Shown here piece after piece: positions 1 to 7,156 of a stretch of 8,542 nucleotides of DNA; the first letter of the stretch is position 1, and the number at the start of each line of letters is the position of its first letter. Origin of the DNA: UBA12068 sp038318455 (GTDB lineage Bacteria > Patescibacteriota > Minisyncoccia > Moranbacterales > GWC2-37-73); NCBI GenBank assembly GCA_038318455.1, contig JBBQCF010000039.1:1-8542 (forward strand), given 5' to 3'. The notes beneath the pieces are model-generated. The model ran no database searches. It was given only the letters and a program-made list of their open reading frames with translations, and was not told the origin of the DNA. The translations under genes and the position numbers were made by a program.

Positions 1-897
1 TTTAATTAGAATGGTAGCAACTGGCCCTTTTTGTGGATCGAGGTTTGATTCAAGCACGATTGCAAAACCATCACGTTTGTCATCAGCCTTAAAATCCTCA
101 ACTTCTGCTGCAAGTAAGATGTTTTCAAGCAAGTCTTCAATACCGATGTTTTGTTTGGCGCTTATTTCAGCAGCCATCACATCTCCACCCCATTGTTCAA
201 TAATAATTCCATTGTCAGCCAATTCTTGCTTGACTCGCTGTGGATTTGCATCAGGTTTGTCAATTTTGTTGATAGCTACAACAGTAGGAATCTTTTTTTC
301 CTTTAAATAGGCAATAACTTCTTTGGTTTGTGGGCGCACGCCATCATCAGCTGCCACCACCAGCACTGCAATGTCAGCAATACTAACTCCACGCTCTCGC
401 ATGCCAGAAAAAGCCTCATGTCCTGGAGTATCAATAAAGGTTATAAGTTGACCCTTTTTCTTTACTTGATAGGCACTGATATGTTGAGTGATTCCTCCAG
501 CTTCCTTGGCTGCCACACTGGCCTTGCGAATAGTGTCAAGCAAGGTTGTTTTGCCGTGGTCAACATGTCCAAGAATTGTTACTACTGGTGGACGAGGATG
601 TAAGTTTTTGCCAGATTCCTTCTCTTTTTTGCAAATTTCAATCAATTTTTCAACGGTTATTGTTTCACTATCAAGAACAACAAGATCAGCCTCTGTTTCA
701 AAACCAAGATCTTGAGCAATAATCGTGGCTGTATCAAAGTCTATTTCTTCATTAATTGTGGCTAAAATGTTGTTTTTGAGTAATTCTGTTATTACCCGTG
801 AGACAGGCAAACTTAAAAGTTCACTGAATTTCTTGACAGTAATACTGGTGGGCACTTTGACGATTTTTTTTACTTCTTCAGTCATGATTTTGATCAT
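1..897 (-). CDS. infB: Translation initiation factor IF-2, N-terminal part (cut by window edge)
   Basis: IF-2 is the GTPase that brings initiator tRNA to the 30S subunit and promotes 50S joining. The visible 299 residues contain an IF2_N-type helical domain (about 17-66), then the GTPase domain with G1 GHVDHGKT (110-117), the G2 threonine in GGITQHI (Thr137), G3 DTPGHE (156-161), G4 NKID (210-213) and G5 SAK (246-248). The frame stays open to base 1, so domains II-IV lie outside. The N-terminal extension before the GTPase domain is only about 105 residues, much shorter than the several hundred in E. coli IF-2, as in compact or reduced bacteria. Two in-frame ATGs are possible, at 897 and 885; neither has a clear Shine-Dalgarno site, and I give the longer form. 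A DUF4446 gene, not nusA, lies upstream. Identity is certain; only the start is open. Confidence 0.97.
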   Translation of the reverse strand, partial: MIKIMTEEVKKIVKVPTSITVKKFSELLSLPVSRVITELLKNNILATINEEIDFDTATIIAQDLGFETEADLVVLDSETITVEKLIEICKKEKESGKNLHPRPPVVTILGHVDHGKTTLLDTIRKASVAAKEAGGITQHISAYQVKKKGQLITFIDTPGHEAFSGMRERGVSIADIAVLVVAADDGVRPQTKEVIAYLKEKKIPTVVAINKIDKPDANPQRVKQELADNGIIIEQWGGDVMAAEISAKQNIGIEDLLENILLAAEVEDFKADDKRDGFAIVLESNLDPQKGPVATILIK

Positions 898-906
898 TTA
901 AACATT

Positions 907-947
907 CAAGCATATAAGCATTATAATAAAAATGCATACCATGCTTG
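907..947 (-). promoter_or_regulatory. Putative infB promoter -10 inside a nested palindrome
   Basis: On the minus strand a perfect TATAAT (925-920) lies 23 bases upstream of the ATG at 897. It is enclosed by a nested inverted repeat: outer arms CAAGCAT (907-913) and ATGCTTG (941-947), inner arms GCATT (918-922) and AATGC (931-935). No good -35 box is seen at 16-18 bases; the closest is the weak GACAAG at 18 bases. Because the hairpin straddles the -10 box, it could be an operator rather than an RNA structure in the short leader. The base pattern is seen directly; promoter or operator function is inferred. Confidence 0.4.
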
Positions 948-967
948 TCGTGAAATTATAAGTTTAC

Positions 968-1471
968 TTAAATCTTTGTAGGCTTAATTGTGGTGGCAGT
1001 TTTTATAGCAGACTTTTCTTCTTCAGTTAGGGTATATTTCTCTGATTCACCTTTAATAATTGGCTTAGAATAGATGCGGGTGCCTTCTCTGGTATGTAAG
1101 GATGAAATTGTTATTCCGTTGTCTTTGCCATCCAAAAGTGCTAAGGCGAAACTTTGGTCACCACCAATATCCTTAAAAGGGTTAAATCTGATGATGCCAA
1201 CCTTGTGAATGGAGCGCTGGGAAAGGTTGTGAATTTTGTTGGAAATCTCAAAAAGCTCTTGAATTTCCTTGTCTATAGCCAAAATTTCATTGGTATGTTC
1301 TAGCATGATAGATTCTAAGTCGATGGCATTTTTTCCTGAAAAGAGTATTTCTAAATTTTTTTGAGTTGTTCTGATTTTTAAAAATGTCCAAAAACCAAAA
1401 AAAAGGCTAATCAAGGCTAAAAAAACTCCAAAAATGGCAATATATGCTGAAAATTGAGAAATTGCTGACAT
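968..1471 (-). CDS. DUF4446 family membrane-anchored protein
   Basis: A 167-residue protein of unknown function. It begins with one hydrophobic helix (about 8-32), followed by a charged, probably coiled-coil stretch (about 34-86), then a compact conserved core (about 91-138) with VGIIRFNPFKDIGGDQSFAL, SSLHTREGTRIYSKPI and an acidic C-terminal tail containing LTEEEKSAI. This core pattern (RFNPF..GGDQSF..ALLD..NG..ISSLH.R...R.Y.KP) is what I know from DUF4446 proteins of Firmicutes and candidate phyla; no biochemical role is established to my knowledge. The most likely topology is a single N-terminal anchor with the core in the cytoplasm. It lies 70 bases upstream of infB on the same strand and downstream of a tRNA. 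The start at 1471 has no Shine-Dalgarno site, but an ATG immediately before the hydrophobic helix is sensible. The stop is TAA. Confidence 0.85.
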   Translation of the reverse strand: MSAISQFSAYIAIFGVFLALISLFFGFWTFLKIRTTQKNLEILFSGKNAIDLESIMLEHTNEILAIDKEIQELFEISNKIHNLSQRSIHKVGIIRFNPFKDIGGDQSFALALLDGKDNGITISSLHTREGTRIYSKPIIKGESEKYTLTEEEKSAIKTATTIKPTKI

Positions 1472-1624
1472 GGTATAAATATGCTTAATGAATCTATAGT
1501 TGAGCCTAGCACCATTTTTGCTTTATGTACACCCCTTGTTCAACAAAAATGACAACAAAAAACAGTTGATAGAAGATAGGAAGTGTTTTTAGATATTACT
1601 TATGGAGATGCTTATTTGAAAAGG

Positions 1625-1713
1625 CGGAGGATGCAGGATTTGAACCTGCGAGGAAATTTCTCCCCTACCGCATTTCGAGTGCGGCGCATTCGACCGGACT
1701 CTGCCAATCCTCC
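1625..1713 (-). tRNA. tRNA-Ser, anticodon CGA
   Basis: The minus strand folds into a complete class II tRNA. The acceptor stem is GGAGGAT (1713-1707) with ATCCTCC (1632-1626) and discriminator G at 1625. The anticodon stem is CCGCA/TGCGG around loop CTCGAAA, with anticodon CGA at 1677-1675. A long variable arm is built on GGGGA..TCCTC, and the T arm is GCAGG-TTCAAAT-CCTGC. A long variable arm plus anticodon CGA identifies a serine tRNA reading UCG. After the discriminator the DNA reads CCT, so the 3' CCA is not fully encoded and would be added or repaired by the CCA-adding enzyme. No clear terminator follows on the minus strand, and the 153 bases down to DUF4446 hold nothing I can name. Confidence 0.96.
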
Positions 1714-1793
1714 TTGCAATACATTTTGCCATTTTTTGTTTTTGTTGTAAACTATATACATATTCAAATTAAAATAAAATAAAAACTTTCTTT

Positions 1794-2351
1794 ATGGAAG
1801 AAACTCAAAATTCAATTGGAAAATTTTTGGATCCTAGTGAGATTATTTCTCAACTCGATATAGCATTGGGTAGTGTTGTTGTTGACTTCGGTTGTGGCCC
1901 TGGATATTTTTCAATTCCATTTGCCAAAGCTGTTGGCGAGGATGGGCATGTATATGCCTTGGATGTTTTGCCACAAGCATTGGAAACAGTTTTGAGTAGG
2001 GCGAAAAATTCCAGTGTTGCTAATGTTGAAACTAAAAGAGTTAATTTTGAAAAAGAAAACGGCACAAAACTTGAAAATGGTTTGGCTGACTGGGTTATTC
2101 TAAAGGATGTTTTATTCCAAAATCAGAAAAGAGAAATTGTTATTGCTGAAGTTTATCGTGTGCTTAAAGAGGGAGGAAAAGTTCTTGTAATTGAATGGAA
2201 TCAAAAAGAATCTTCAGTGGGACCAGCTATGGAAATTCGCGTTCCTCAATCTGATATGGAGAAAATTTTCAGTGAACAGCATTTTATTATTGAAAAAGAG
2301 ATTAAAGCTGGAGATTTTCATTATGGTTTTGTGGCAACAAAGAATAATTAA
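1794..2351 (+). CDS. Class I SAM-dependent methyltransferase (UbiE/Methyltransf_11-like)
   Basis: A 185-residue protein with a single Rossmann-like methyltransferase domain. Motif I, the SAM-binding glycine loop, is VVVDFGCGPGYFS (28-40). The acidic residue at the end of strand 2 is Asp57 in VYALDVLP. A motif IV-like region is DWVILKDVLF (99-108), and the post-motif stretch is VLKEGGKVLVIEW (123-135). The arrangement resembles small UbiE-like enzymes, but the substrate cannot be read from the sequence and the protein is shorter than true UbiE (about 250 residues), so quinone methylation should not be assumed. No Shine-Dalgarno site precedes the ATG; the leader is A-rich (1771-1785). It is divergent from the tRNA gene and 55 bases upstream of the solute-binding lipoprotein gene, so it may share a transcript with it. 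Confidence 0.88.
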   Translation: MEETQNSIGKFLDPSEIISQLDIALGSVVVDFGCGPGYFSIPFAKAVGEDGHVYALDVLPQALETVLSRAKNSSVANVETKRVNFEKENGTKLENGLADWVILKDVLFQNQKREIVIAEVYRVLKEGGKVLVIEWNQKESSVGPAMEIRVPQSDMEKIFSEQHFIIEKEIKAGDFHYGFVATKNN

Positions 2352-2406
2352 GTTTTGGATTAACTGTTTGAATTGATAGAAAATAAAGAAATAAATAAAA
2401 AGGTAT

Positions 2407-3876
2407 ATGAATTTTTTCAAAAAAATAAAAATATTACTTGAAAATAATCGCAAAATTGTTTTTGTTTTGGCTGCTTTGTTGATCGTCCCGTTTTTTTCAG
2501 GATGTGGAGCAACCACTGCATCATATAGAGTTAATCTTGAAATATGGGGGACTATGGATGATTCAGCTGTCTATGGCGACATCATTACTCAATACAAAAA
2601 AATAAATCCATATATTGGTGAAATAAAATACAGAAAATTTGCTCAAGATACCTATAGGCAAGAATTGCTAGATGCTTTGGCTGCTGGCAATGGACCGGAT
2701 ATTTTTATGATAGAAAATGGATGGCTACCTTCTTTTGAAAACAAATTGCAAAGTGCTCCAACTCCGCTTATGGGTGAGTTGGATATGAAAAATAGTTTTC
2801 CGGATGTGGTTGCGGGAGATTTCATGTTAGAAGGAAAGGTGTATGCTGTTCCCTTGAGTGTTGATTCTATGGCGCTTTATTATAATAGAAATATTTTTAA
2901 TGCTGCAGGTATAACTTCTCCTCCAACAACTTGGCTAGAATTCCAGGATGATGTTAGAAAAATAACAAGGTTGAATAGTAGTGGCAATTTTGATTTGTCA
3001 GGAGCTGCCATGGGGACAGGTGTTAATGTAAACAGATCAACAGACTTGTTAAGTCTTTTGATGTTGCAAAATGGTCTTAATCTGCCAACCGCTAAAGGGA
3101 TGTTGGCAAAAATAGATGAGGGCGTGACAGGTAAAGATGGAAATATTGTTCAAGCAGGAGAGCAGGCGCTAGGACTTTATACACAATTTGCAAAACTTTC
3201 TACAGCTGGTGGGCAGGCGAATCCTTATTATACTTGGAATAATAGACAGACGAATTCTGTGGATGCTTTCGCGCAAGAATCTGTTGCTATGATGTTTAAT
3301 TATTCATGGCAAATTGCAAAAATAAAAAATAAAAATCCTAAGTTGAATTTTTCAATTGCACCTATGCCACAAATAGACAGTAGTAAGGCTGTTTCGTATG
3401 CAAATTATTGGGGATATGGAGTTTCTCGTAATAAGATTGCTCCAGTTGCAGCGAACAATGGTCAACCTGCTGCTGCTCCAGTTTCAAATGACGTGCGTAT
3501 TCATGAAGCTTGGCAATTTTTACGATTCCTTACTCTGAAAAATTCTGGCAGTGTTACCTTGTATAATGCAGTCACAAAAACAAGCAAAGCATTTCCAATT
3601 AGTTTTGATCCAGCACTTGAATATTTGAAAAAAACTCAACAGCCAGCTGCGAGAAGAGATCTAATTGAGGCTCAAAAAACAGATATTAATCTTGGAGTTT
3701 TTGCGTTGGGAAATCTTATTGCTAAACATTGGTATCAACCAGATCCCGTGGCAATCGACAAGATTTTCTCTGATATGATAGAGTCTGTTAATAGGGGTGG
3801 AATTTCATTGCATGAGGCATTAACGACTGCAAAAAATAAAATTAATTATTCGTCAGGGGCAAACGCGTTGCGTTAG
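2407..3876 (+). CDS. Extracellular solute-binding lipoprotein (ABC family 1-like)
   Basis: A 489-residue exported lipoprotein. The basic N terminus is followed by a hydrophobic segment (about 17-30) and a lipobox FSGC with Cys33 as the likely lipidated residue. The mature part has hallmarks of sugar-type solute-binding proteins: LEIWGTMDD (44-52), LAAGNGPDIFMIENGW (91-106), YAVPLSVDSMALYYNRNIF (146-164), then AGI..PPTTW (167-176). Such proteins normally deliver carbohydrates or oligomers to an ABC permease in the membrane. Here no permease or ABC ATPase is present downstream; instead pilin-like and VirB4-type genes follow after 25 bases. The partner is therefore unknown: an ABC transporter encoded elsewhere, or a surface role linked to the secretion-like apparatus. 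AAAAAGG sits only 3 bases before the ATG, a short spacing. Family assignment is firm; ligand is unknown. Confidence 0.9.
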   Translation: MNFFKKIKILLENNRKIVFVLAALLIVPFFSGCGATTASYRVNLEIWGTMDDSAVYGDIITQYKKINPYIGEIKYRKFAQDTYRQELLDALAAGNGPDIFMIENGWLPSFENKLQSAPTPLMGELDMKNSFPDVVAGDFMLEGKVYAVPLSVDSMALYYNRNIFNAAGITSPPTTWLEFQDDVRKITRLNSSGNFDLSGAAMGTGVNVNRSTDLLSLLMLQNGLNLPTAKGMLAKIDEGVTGKDGNIVQAGEQALGLYTQFAKLSTAGGQANPYYTWNNRQTNSVDAFAQESVAMMFNYSWQIAKIKNKNPKLNFSIAPMPQIDSSKAVSYANYWGYGVSRNKIAPVAANNGQPAAAPVSNDVRIHEAWQFLRFLTLKNSGSVTLYNAVTKTSKAFPISFDPALEYLKKTQQPAARRDLIEAQKTDINLGVFALGNLIAKHWYQPDPVAIDKIFSDMIESVNRGGISLHEALTTAKNKINYSSGANALR

Positions 3877-3891
3877 AAATATTTTTTAATC

Positions 3892-3897
3892 GGAAAG
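3892..3897 (+). promoter_or_regulatory. Shine-Dalgarno-like site before the first pilin-like gene
   Basis: GGAAAG ends 4 bases before the ATG at 3902, with the GGA part at 7 bases. It lies in the 25-base gap after the lipoprotein gene and is one of the few plausible Shine-Dalgarno sites in the window, supporting the chosen start and translation from a shared transcript. Confidence 0.45.
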
Positions 3898-3901
3898 TAT
3901 T

Positions 3902-4762
3902 ATGTGGAATAAAAAAATAATGTTAGTGCTGTTTTTTGTAGGCCTGTTTTTTAGTATATCTAAAGCGCATGCTGCCGAGAGTTATAAGTGCGTGTGTTAT
4001 TCTGCGGTATCAATAAATAATTCAATAAATAATACAGTAATAGTCACAGATAAAAGTATAGAATCTTCAATAACTGCCAGCAGTGAATATTCATGTAATG
4101 TGGCCTGTAAAAAGGCAAACTTTTCGAATATTCCTGGTAAGAGTATGTATTATGAATTTGGAACAGGTTCATTGAAAAAAACTGGTGATAATAATGGCAA
4201 ATGTACGAAGGTTACTGATTGTAAAAATCCTGAAAATCCACTTTGCAATACCACTAAAGGAATTTGTGTCAATGAGCAAGATGCGACGTCAACAGCGACA
4301 ATAATGGCAGGAGATCAGATAAATGGTCAACCAGCTGAATTTGGAAGCGGAACTGGTCCTCCAATTACAAGCAATAGAGTTCCTGGCGAGAGTACGGGAG
4401 GGGGACTTATTCAATGTGGAAGACCTGGGACAGACATGTGCACACTGTGTGATATCATCAAGGGAATGAATATCATTATTCAATATTTGATGAAAATTGC
4501 AATCGGAGTGGCGCTGCTTGCAATGTCAATTGGCGGTGTGATGTATGTTATTTCTGCAGGTGATTCGGGACTTATTGACACGGGTAAAAACACTATGAAA
4601 AATGCAGCCATTGGGTTTGTGATTATTTTTGCTGGTTATCTTATTATCAACACTACGATTAATTATCTTGGAACGAAAAAAGGTGCGACTGGTGAAGCGA
4701 CATTTGGAATGAATATTACAAGTTGGGGAAATTTTGATTGCACAGCAAATCCAAATAGATAA
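3902..4762 (+). CDS. Secreted Cys-rich protein with one VirB2/TrbC-like pilin module
   Basis: A 286-residue exported protein. The signal peptide ends near AHA (22-24). An outer domain (about 25-185) is Ser/Thr/Asn-rich with eleven cysteines, in groups KCVC, SCNVAC, KCTKVTDC, LCNTTKGIC and QCGRPGTDMCTLC; a twelfth Cys lies near the C terminus. A C-terminal module has two membrane helices (about 190-216 and 232-256) joined by a short loop YVISAGDSGLIDTGKNT. Two helices linked by an SAG...GK loop is the pattern of VirB2/TrbC-type T4SS pilin subunits, here behind a large Cys-rich extension that classical VirB2 lacks. By the positive-inside rule the loop would be cytoplasmic and both Cys-bearing ends outside, where disulfides could form. 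It is followed after 33 bases by a gene carrying two copies of the same module. Pilin-like is well supported; polymerisation is inferred. Confidence 0.8.
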   Translation: MWNKKIMLVLFFVGLFFSISKAHAAESYKCVCYSAVSINNSINNTVIVTDKSIESSITASSEYSCNVACKKANFSNIPGKSMYYEFGTGSLKKTGDNNGKCTKVTDCKNPENPLCNTTKGICVNEQDATSTATIMAGDQINGQPAEFGSGTGPPITSNRVPGESTGGGLIQCGRPGTDMCTLCDIIKGMNIIIQYLMKIAIGVALLAMSIGGVMYVISAGDSGLIDTGKNTMKNAAIGFVIIFAGYLIINTTINYLGTKKGATGEATFGMNITSWGNFDCTANPNR

Positions 4763-4780
4763 ATTTGTTTAAATTTTTTT

Positions 4781-4795
4781 AAAAATAAAAATAAA
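4781..4795 (+). promoter_or_regulatory. A-rich translation leader without Shine-Dalgarno site
   Basis: The 15 bases directly before the ATG at 4796 read AAAAATAAAAATAAA. Similar A/T-only leaders precede other starts in the window (1771-1785, 2381-2400, 6312-6327, 7074-7087). The pattern suggests initiation on unstructured A-rich leaders rather than by anti-SD pairing. The sequence is seen directly; the function is inferred. Confidence 0.35.
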
Positions 4796-5818
4796 ATGAA
4801 AATAAATAAAATTTTAGTGCTCCTAATGTTTTTAGTCTTATTATTTTCAACAGGAAAGATTGCTTTTGCTGGTGGAGATGATACTTGTGGGACGCGTTCT
4901 ATTTCTGGAACTGATTCTTGCACCATGTTAAATGGGACTAGAGGAATTTGTAATAAAAATTCTGGAGACACAAAGAATATGTGTTATGCAGCGACATCTG
5001 CATCGACAGTGGTTAATGGAGGAACAGCATTTAAGAATCCGCTTGCTTTTGATAATGTTGAAAGTTTATTGAGCAATATTATGGGCGCTGTGCAAAAAAT
5101 TATCGTGGTTCTTGCGCTGGTCTTTATTGTGATTGGTGCATTGATGATTCTTACTTCAGCTGGAAATTCAGGTATGGTAGAAAAAGGCAAGGGAGCAATC
5201 ACGATGGCACTGGTGGGTCTTGCACTTGGCGTTGCTGCTCCATCACTACTCAAGGAATTGTCAATAATTATTGGATGGAATGATGGCGCAGCAGATCCTG
5301 CTCTTTCCGGAGCATTGACCCTTTCTGCTATTGCGATGAATGTTCTGAATTTCCTTTTGGGAATAGCTGGCGTGCTAGCACTCGTCATGCTTGTTATCGG
5401 AGCAATTTTATATCTCACTTCTGCTGGCGATGAAGATAGAATTGAGAAAGGAAAAGAAATATTCAAATATTCGTTGATGGGATTATTGCTCGCGATGGCA
5501 TCTATGATTTTGGTAAAACAAATAGCATTCTTTTTTGCAGGATCTTCATCAGTACCAACATCATCCGTATCAACACCTGCGCCAGTAATAACGGCGCCAA
5601 CATTAACTCAAATGCCACAAGTGCCAAATGTGAGTGCACCATGGTCACAGACAAGCGATACTTGTCAGACAAAAGGTGGTTCTGCTAATGAAGTATGTAT
5701 TGATATGCCTAAAGATCCAAATAGTATTGGTGTATATTACATGCCAAGTGGTATGGATTGCAAGTGGAGAAATGTGTGTCCGAATGACCCAATGCAGGCT
5801 TGTTGTAAACCATTATAA
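4796..5818 (+). CDS. Secreted protein with two tandem VirB2-like pilin modules and Cys-rich ends
   Basis: A 340-residue exported protein. The signal peptide is about 1-25 (ending AFA). A short outer N-terminal part has four cysteines (31, 42, 52, 63). Two copies of a two-helix module follow: residues about 92-159 and 179-247. They share the pattern LALV..VIGA...LTSAG.....EKGK......L.GL.L..A....K, with LTSAG at 119-123 and 207-211, an 88-residue offset. A Ser/Thr/Pro-rich linker (about 249-285) leads to a C-terminal part with six cysteines (290, 301, 322, 328, 336, 337), ending ACCKPL. Loops after LTSAG carry Lys/Arg and the inter-module loop is acidic, which places both Cys-rich ends outside the membrane. 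Each module resembles the single one in the preceding gene and VirB2/TrbC-type subunits. It may act as a fused pilin dimer or a membrane base component of the T4SS-like machine; which one is not decidable here. Confidence 0.8.
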   Translation: MKINKILVLLMFLVLLFSTGKIAFAGGDDTCGTRSISGTDSCTMLNGTRGICNKNSGDTKNMCYAATSASTVVNGGTAFKNPLAFDNVESLLSNIMGAVQKIIVVLALVFIVIGALMILTSAGNSGMVEKGKGAITMALVGLALGVAAPSLLKELSIIIGWNDGAADPALSGALTLSAIAMNVLNFLLGIAGVLALVMLVIGAILYLTSAGDEDRIEKGKEIFKYSLMGLLLAMASMILVKQIAFFFAGSSSVPTSSVSTPAPVITAPTLTQMPQVPNVSAPWSQTSDTCQTKGGSANEVCIDMPKDPNSIGVYYMPSGMDCKWRNVCPNDPMQACCKPL

Positions 5819-5861
5819 ATAAGAAATAGCTTACAAGTTTATTATTTTTTTGAATTAGATT

Positions 5862-6311
5862 ATGTTGATTAACGTACCACAATATATAGATGTTGAGGAT
5901 AAGATTGTTGGACCACTTACTGCAAAGCAGCTTGGTTGGATTATTGCGCTAGCTGTTATTTTGATGATTATGTGGAACATGGTTCCAAGTGTGGTCTTTT
6001 TTATACTTGGATTTCCATTAACAATTTTATTCGTGGCAATGGCTTTTTATAAACCATATGGTCAGCCGCTGGGAAGCTTTATTGTATTTGGAATCTTATA
6101 TTTCTTTAGACCGAAAGTTTATATCTGGAGAAGAACCCCTAATAGGGTTGTGGCTACTTCGGCAAAAACACAAACGGCAATAACCGCTGTTAAGGATAAG
6201 CATATATCAAGTCAGTCATTGCACGAATTGGCAGGACTGCTAGATAGTGAGGGTGCTAATTCAAGTACAGAATTGGAAAAGATATTGAAAAATGTTCCCA
6301 TGCGAAAATAG
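5862..6311 (+). CDS. PrgI family (VirB3-like) T4SS membrane protein
   Basis: A 149-residue protein matching the PrgI family: the N-terminal segment NVPQYIDVEDKIVGPLTAKQ (4-23) precedes two closely spaced membrane helices (about 24-40 and 42-62), then the family-typical turn FYKPYGQPLGSF (62-73), a further hydrophobic stretch (73-82) and a basic FRPKVYIWRR end (82-91). About 58 polar residues follow. PrgI is the inner-membrane partner that sits immediately upstream of VirB4-type ATPases in Gram-positive conjugation loci and plays the part of VirB3. The same gene order is seen here, with a TraC-like protein and VirB4 downstream. The leader has no Shine-Dalgarno site; the ATG at 5862 gives the expected family N terminus. 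The stop is TAG. Confidence 0.88.
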   Translation: MLINVPQYIDVEDKIVGPLTAKQLGWIIALAVILMIMWNMVPSVVFFILGFPLTILFVAMAFYKPYGQPLGSFIVFGILYFFRPKVYIWRRTPNRVVATSAKTQTAITAVKDKHISSQSLHELAGLLDSEGANSSTELEKILKNVPMRK

Positions 6312-6375
6312 TAAAAAATAAAAATAACCACGGTTAAATAATGTGGATTACCACAATTTAACGGGGCAAGAAAAA

Positions 6376-7065
6376 ATGGAATCATTGCATTCAAATAATA
6401 TTACAAGTGGGGCGAAAGGTGGACTTAGCACGCAAAAATATGTTGACGTGGAAGAGGTTCGCGATGGAGTTATTATTCTCAAGAACGGTTCACTCCGAGC
6501 TGTCCTTTTGGTTTCTTCAATAAACTTTGATCTCAAGGCTACTGAAGAACAGGATTCTATCATCAGTCAATATCAAAATTTCTTAAATTCACTTGATTTT
6601 CCAATGCAAATTATTGTGAGTTCTAGAAAATTAAACATAAATCCTTACCTGGAATATTTAAAGAAAAAAGAAAACCAACTTACCAATGAATTACTTAGTT
6701 TTCAATTGGCAGAATATAGCAATTTTATCAAAAATTTGGCAGAGGTTTCTAGTATTATGTCTAAGTTTTTTTATGTCGTTGTTCCATTTCATCCAATTGA
6801 AAGTGCCAAGAGTGGACTCATCGATCGTCTTTTTGGTGCAACAAATTCACAAATGGCTATTGCAAAAAGAAGAGAGCTTTTTGATACTTATAAAAATCAA
6901 CTTTGGCAACGTGTCGATCATGTGGCTGCGGGATTATCAAGCACTGGGGTAAAAGCTGTTCCTCTTAAAACTGAAGAATTGATTGAACTTTTGTATAATT
7001 CTTATAATCCATCTATTCATAATAATTCTATTATTAAGGACATGGATAAAGTCGAACTTAGTTAA
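6376..7065 (+). CDS. TraC-like protein corresponding to the VirB4 N-terminal domain
   Basis: A 229-residue soluble protein without membrane segments. The region YVDVEEVRDGVIILKNGSL (22-40), then VSSINFDLKATEEQDSII (46-63), FLNSLDFPMQIIVSSRKL (69-86) and KFFYVVVPFHP (130-140) matches the start of VirB4/TraC-type conjugation ATPases, but there is no Walker A or B motif and the protein stops before the ATPase domain. The next gene supplies the rest. It therefore looks like the VirB4 N-terminal module encoded as a separate subunit. Start choice: a GTG at 6343 would add 11 residues, but the ATG at 6376 has a GGGG stretch (6363-6366) 9 bases upstream and leaves the conserved part intact, so I prefer it. 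It lies 64 bases after PrgI by this start and 150 bases before virB4. Confidence 0.8.
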   Translation: MESLHSNNITSGAKGGLSTQKYVDVEEVRDGVIILKNGSLRAVLLVSSINFDLKATEEQDSIISQYQNFLNSLDFPMQIIVSSRKLNINPYLEYLKKKENQLTNELLSFQLAEYSNFIKNLAEVSSIMSKFFYVVVPFHPIESAKSGLIDRLFGATNSQMAIAKRRELFDTYKNQLWQRVDHVAAGLSSTGVKAVPLKTEELIELLYNSYNPSIHNNSIIKDMDKVELS

Positions 7066-7087
7066 AAAGTTTTAAAAATAAAAAATT

Positions 7088-7156
7088 ATGTCCGGTAGTG
7101 AGAATTCGAAAATGAATATACACTTAATTAAAAAAGAATGCAGTGATTTAATTTAA
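7088..7156 (+). other. Possible 22-codon leader ORF inside the inverted-repeat element
   Basis: An ATG directly after an A-rich leader (7074-7087) opens a frame of 22 codons beginning MSGSENSKMN and ending in TAA. The leader looks like the one before the second pilin-like gene (4781-4795), so translation is plausible. The peptide resembles nothing I know. If the surrounding element is an insertion, this ATG may be the old start of virB4. Low confidence as a real gene. Confidence 0.2.

Noticed and set aside
11..715. Several plus-strand open frames of 75-99 codons
   Set aside because: They lie antisense to infB, whose GTPase motifs are unmistakable on the minus strand; their translations show no domain pattern.
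4984..5466. Minus-strand open frame of 160 codons
   Set aside because: It mirrors the two pilin modules of the plus-strand gene; the Ser/Ile/Pro-rich translation is what antisense of a hydrophobic repeat gives, and no start context or neighbours support it.
5819..5861. Possible rho-independent terminator between the tandem pilin gene and PrgI
   Set aside because: A run of T is present but the only preceding stem is TAAG/CTTA (4 bp, A/T-rich), too weak to call, and the downstream genes belong with the upstream ones.
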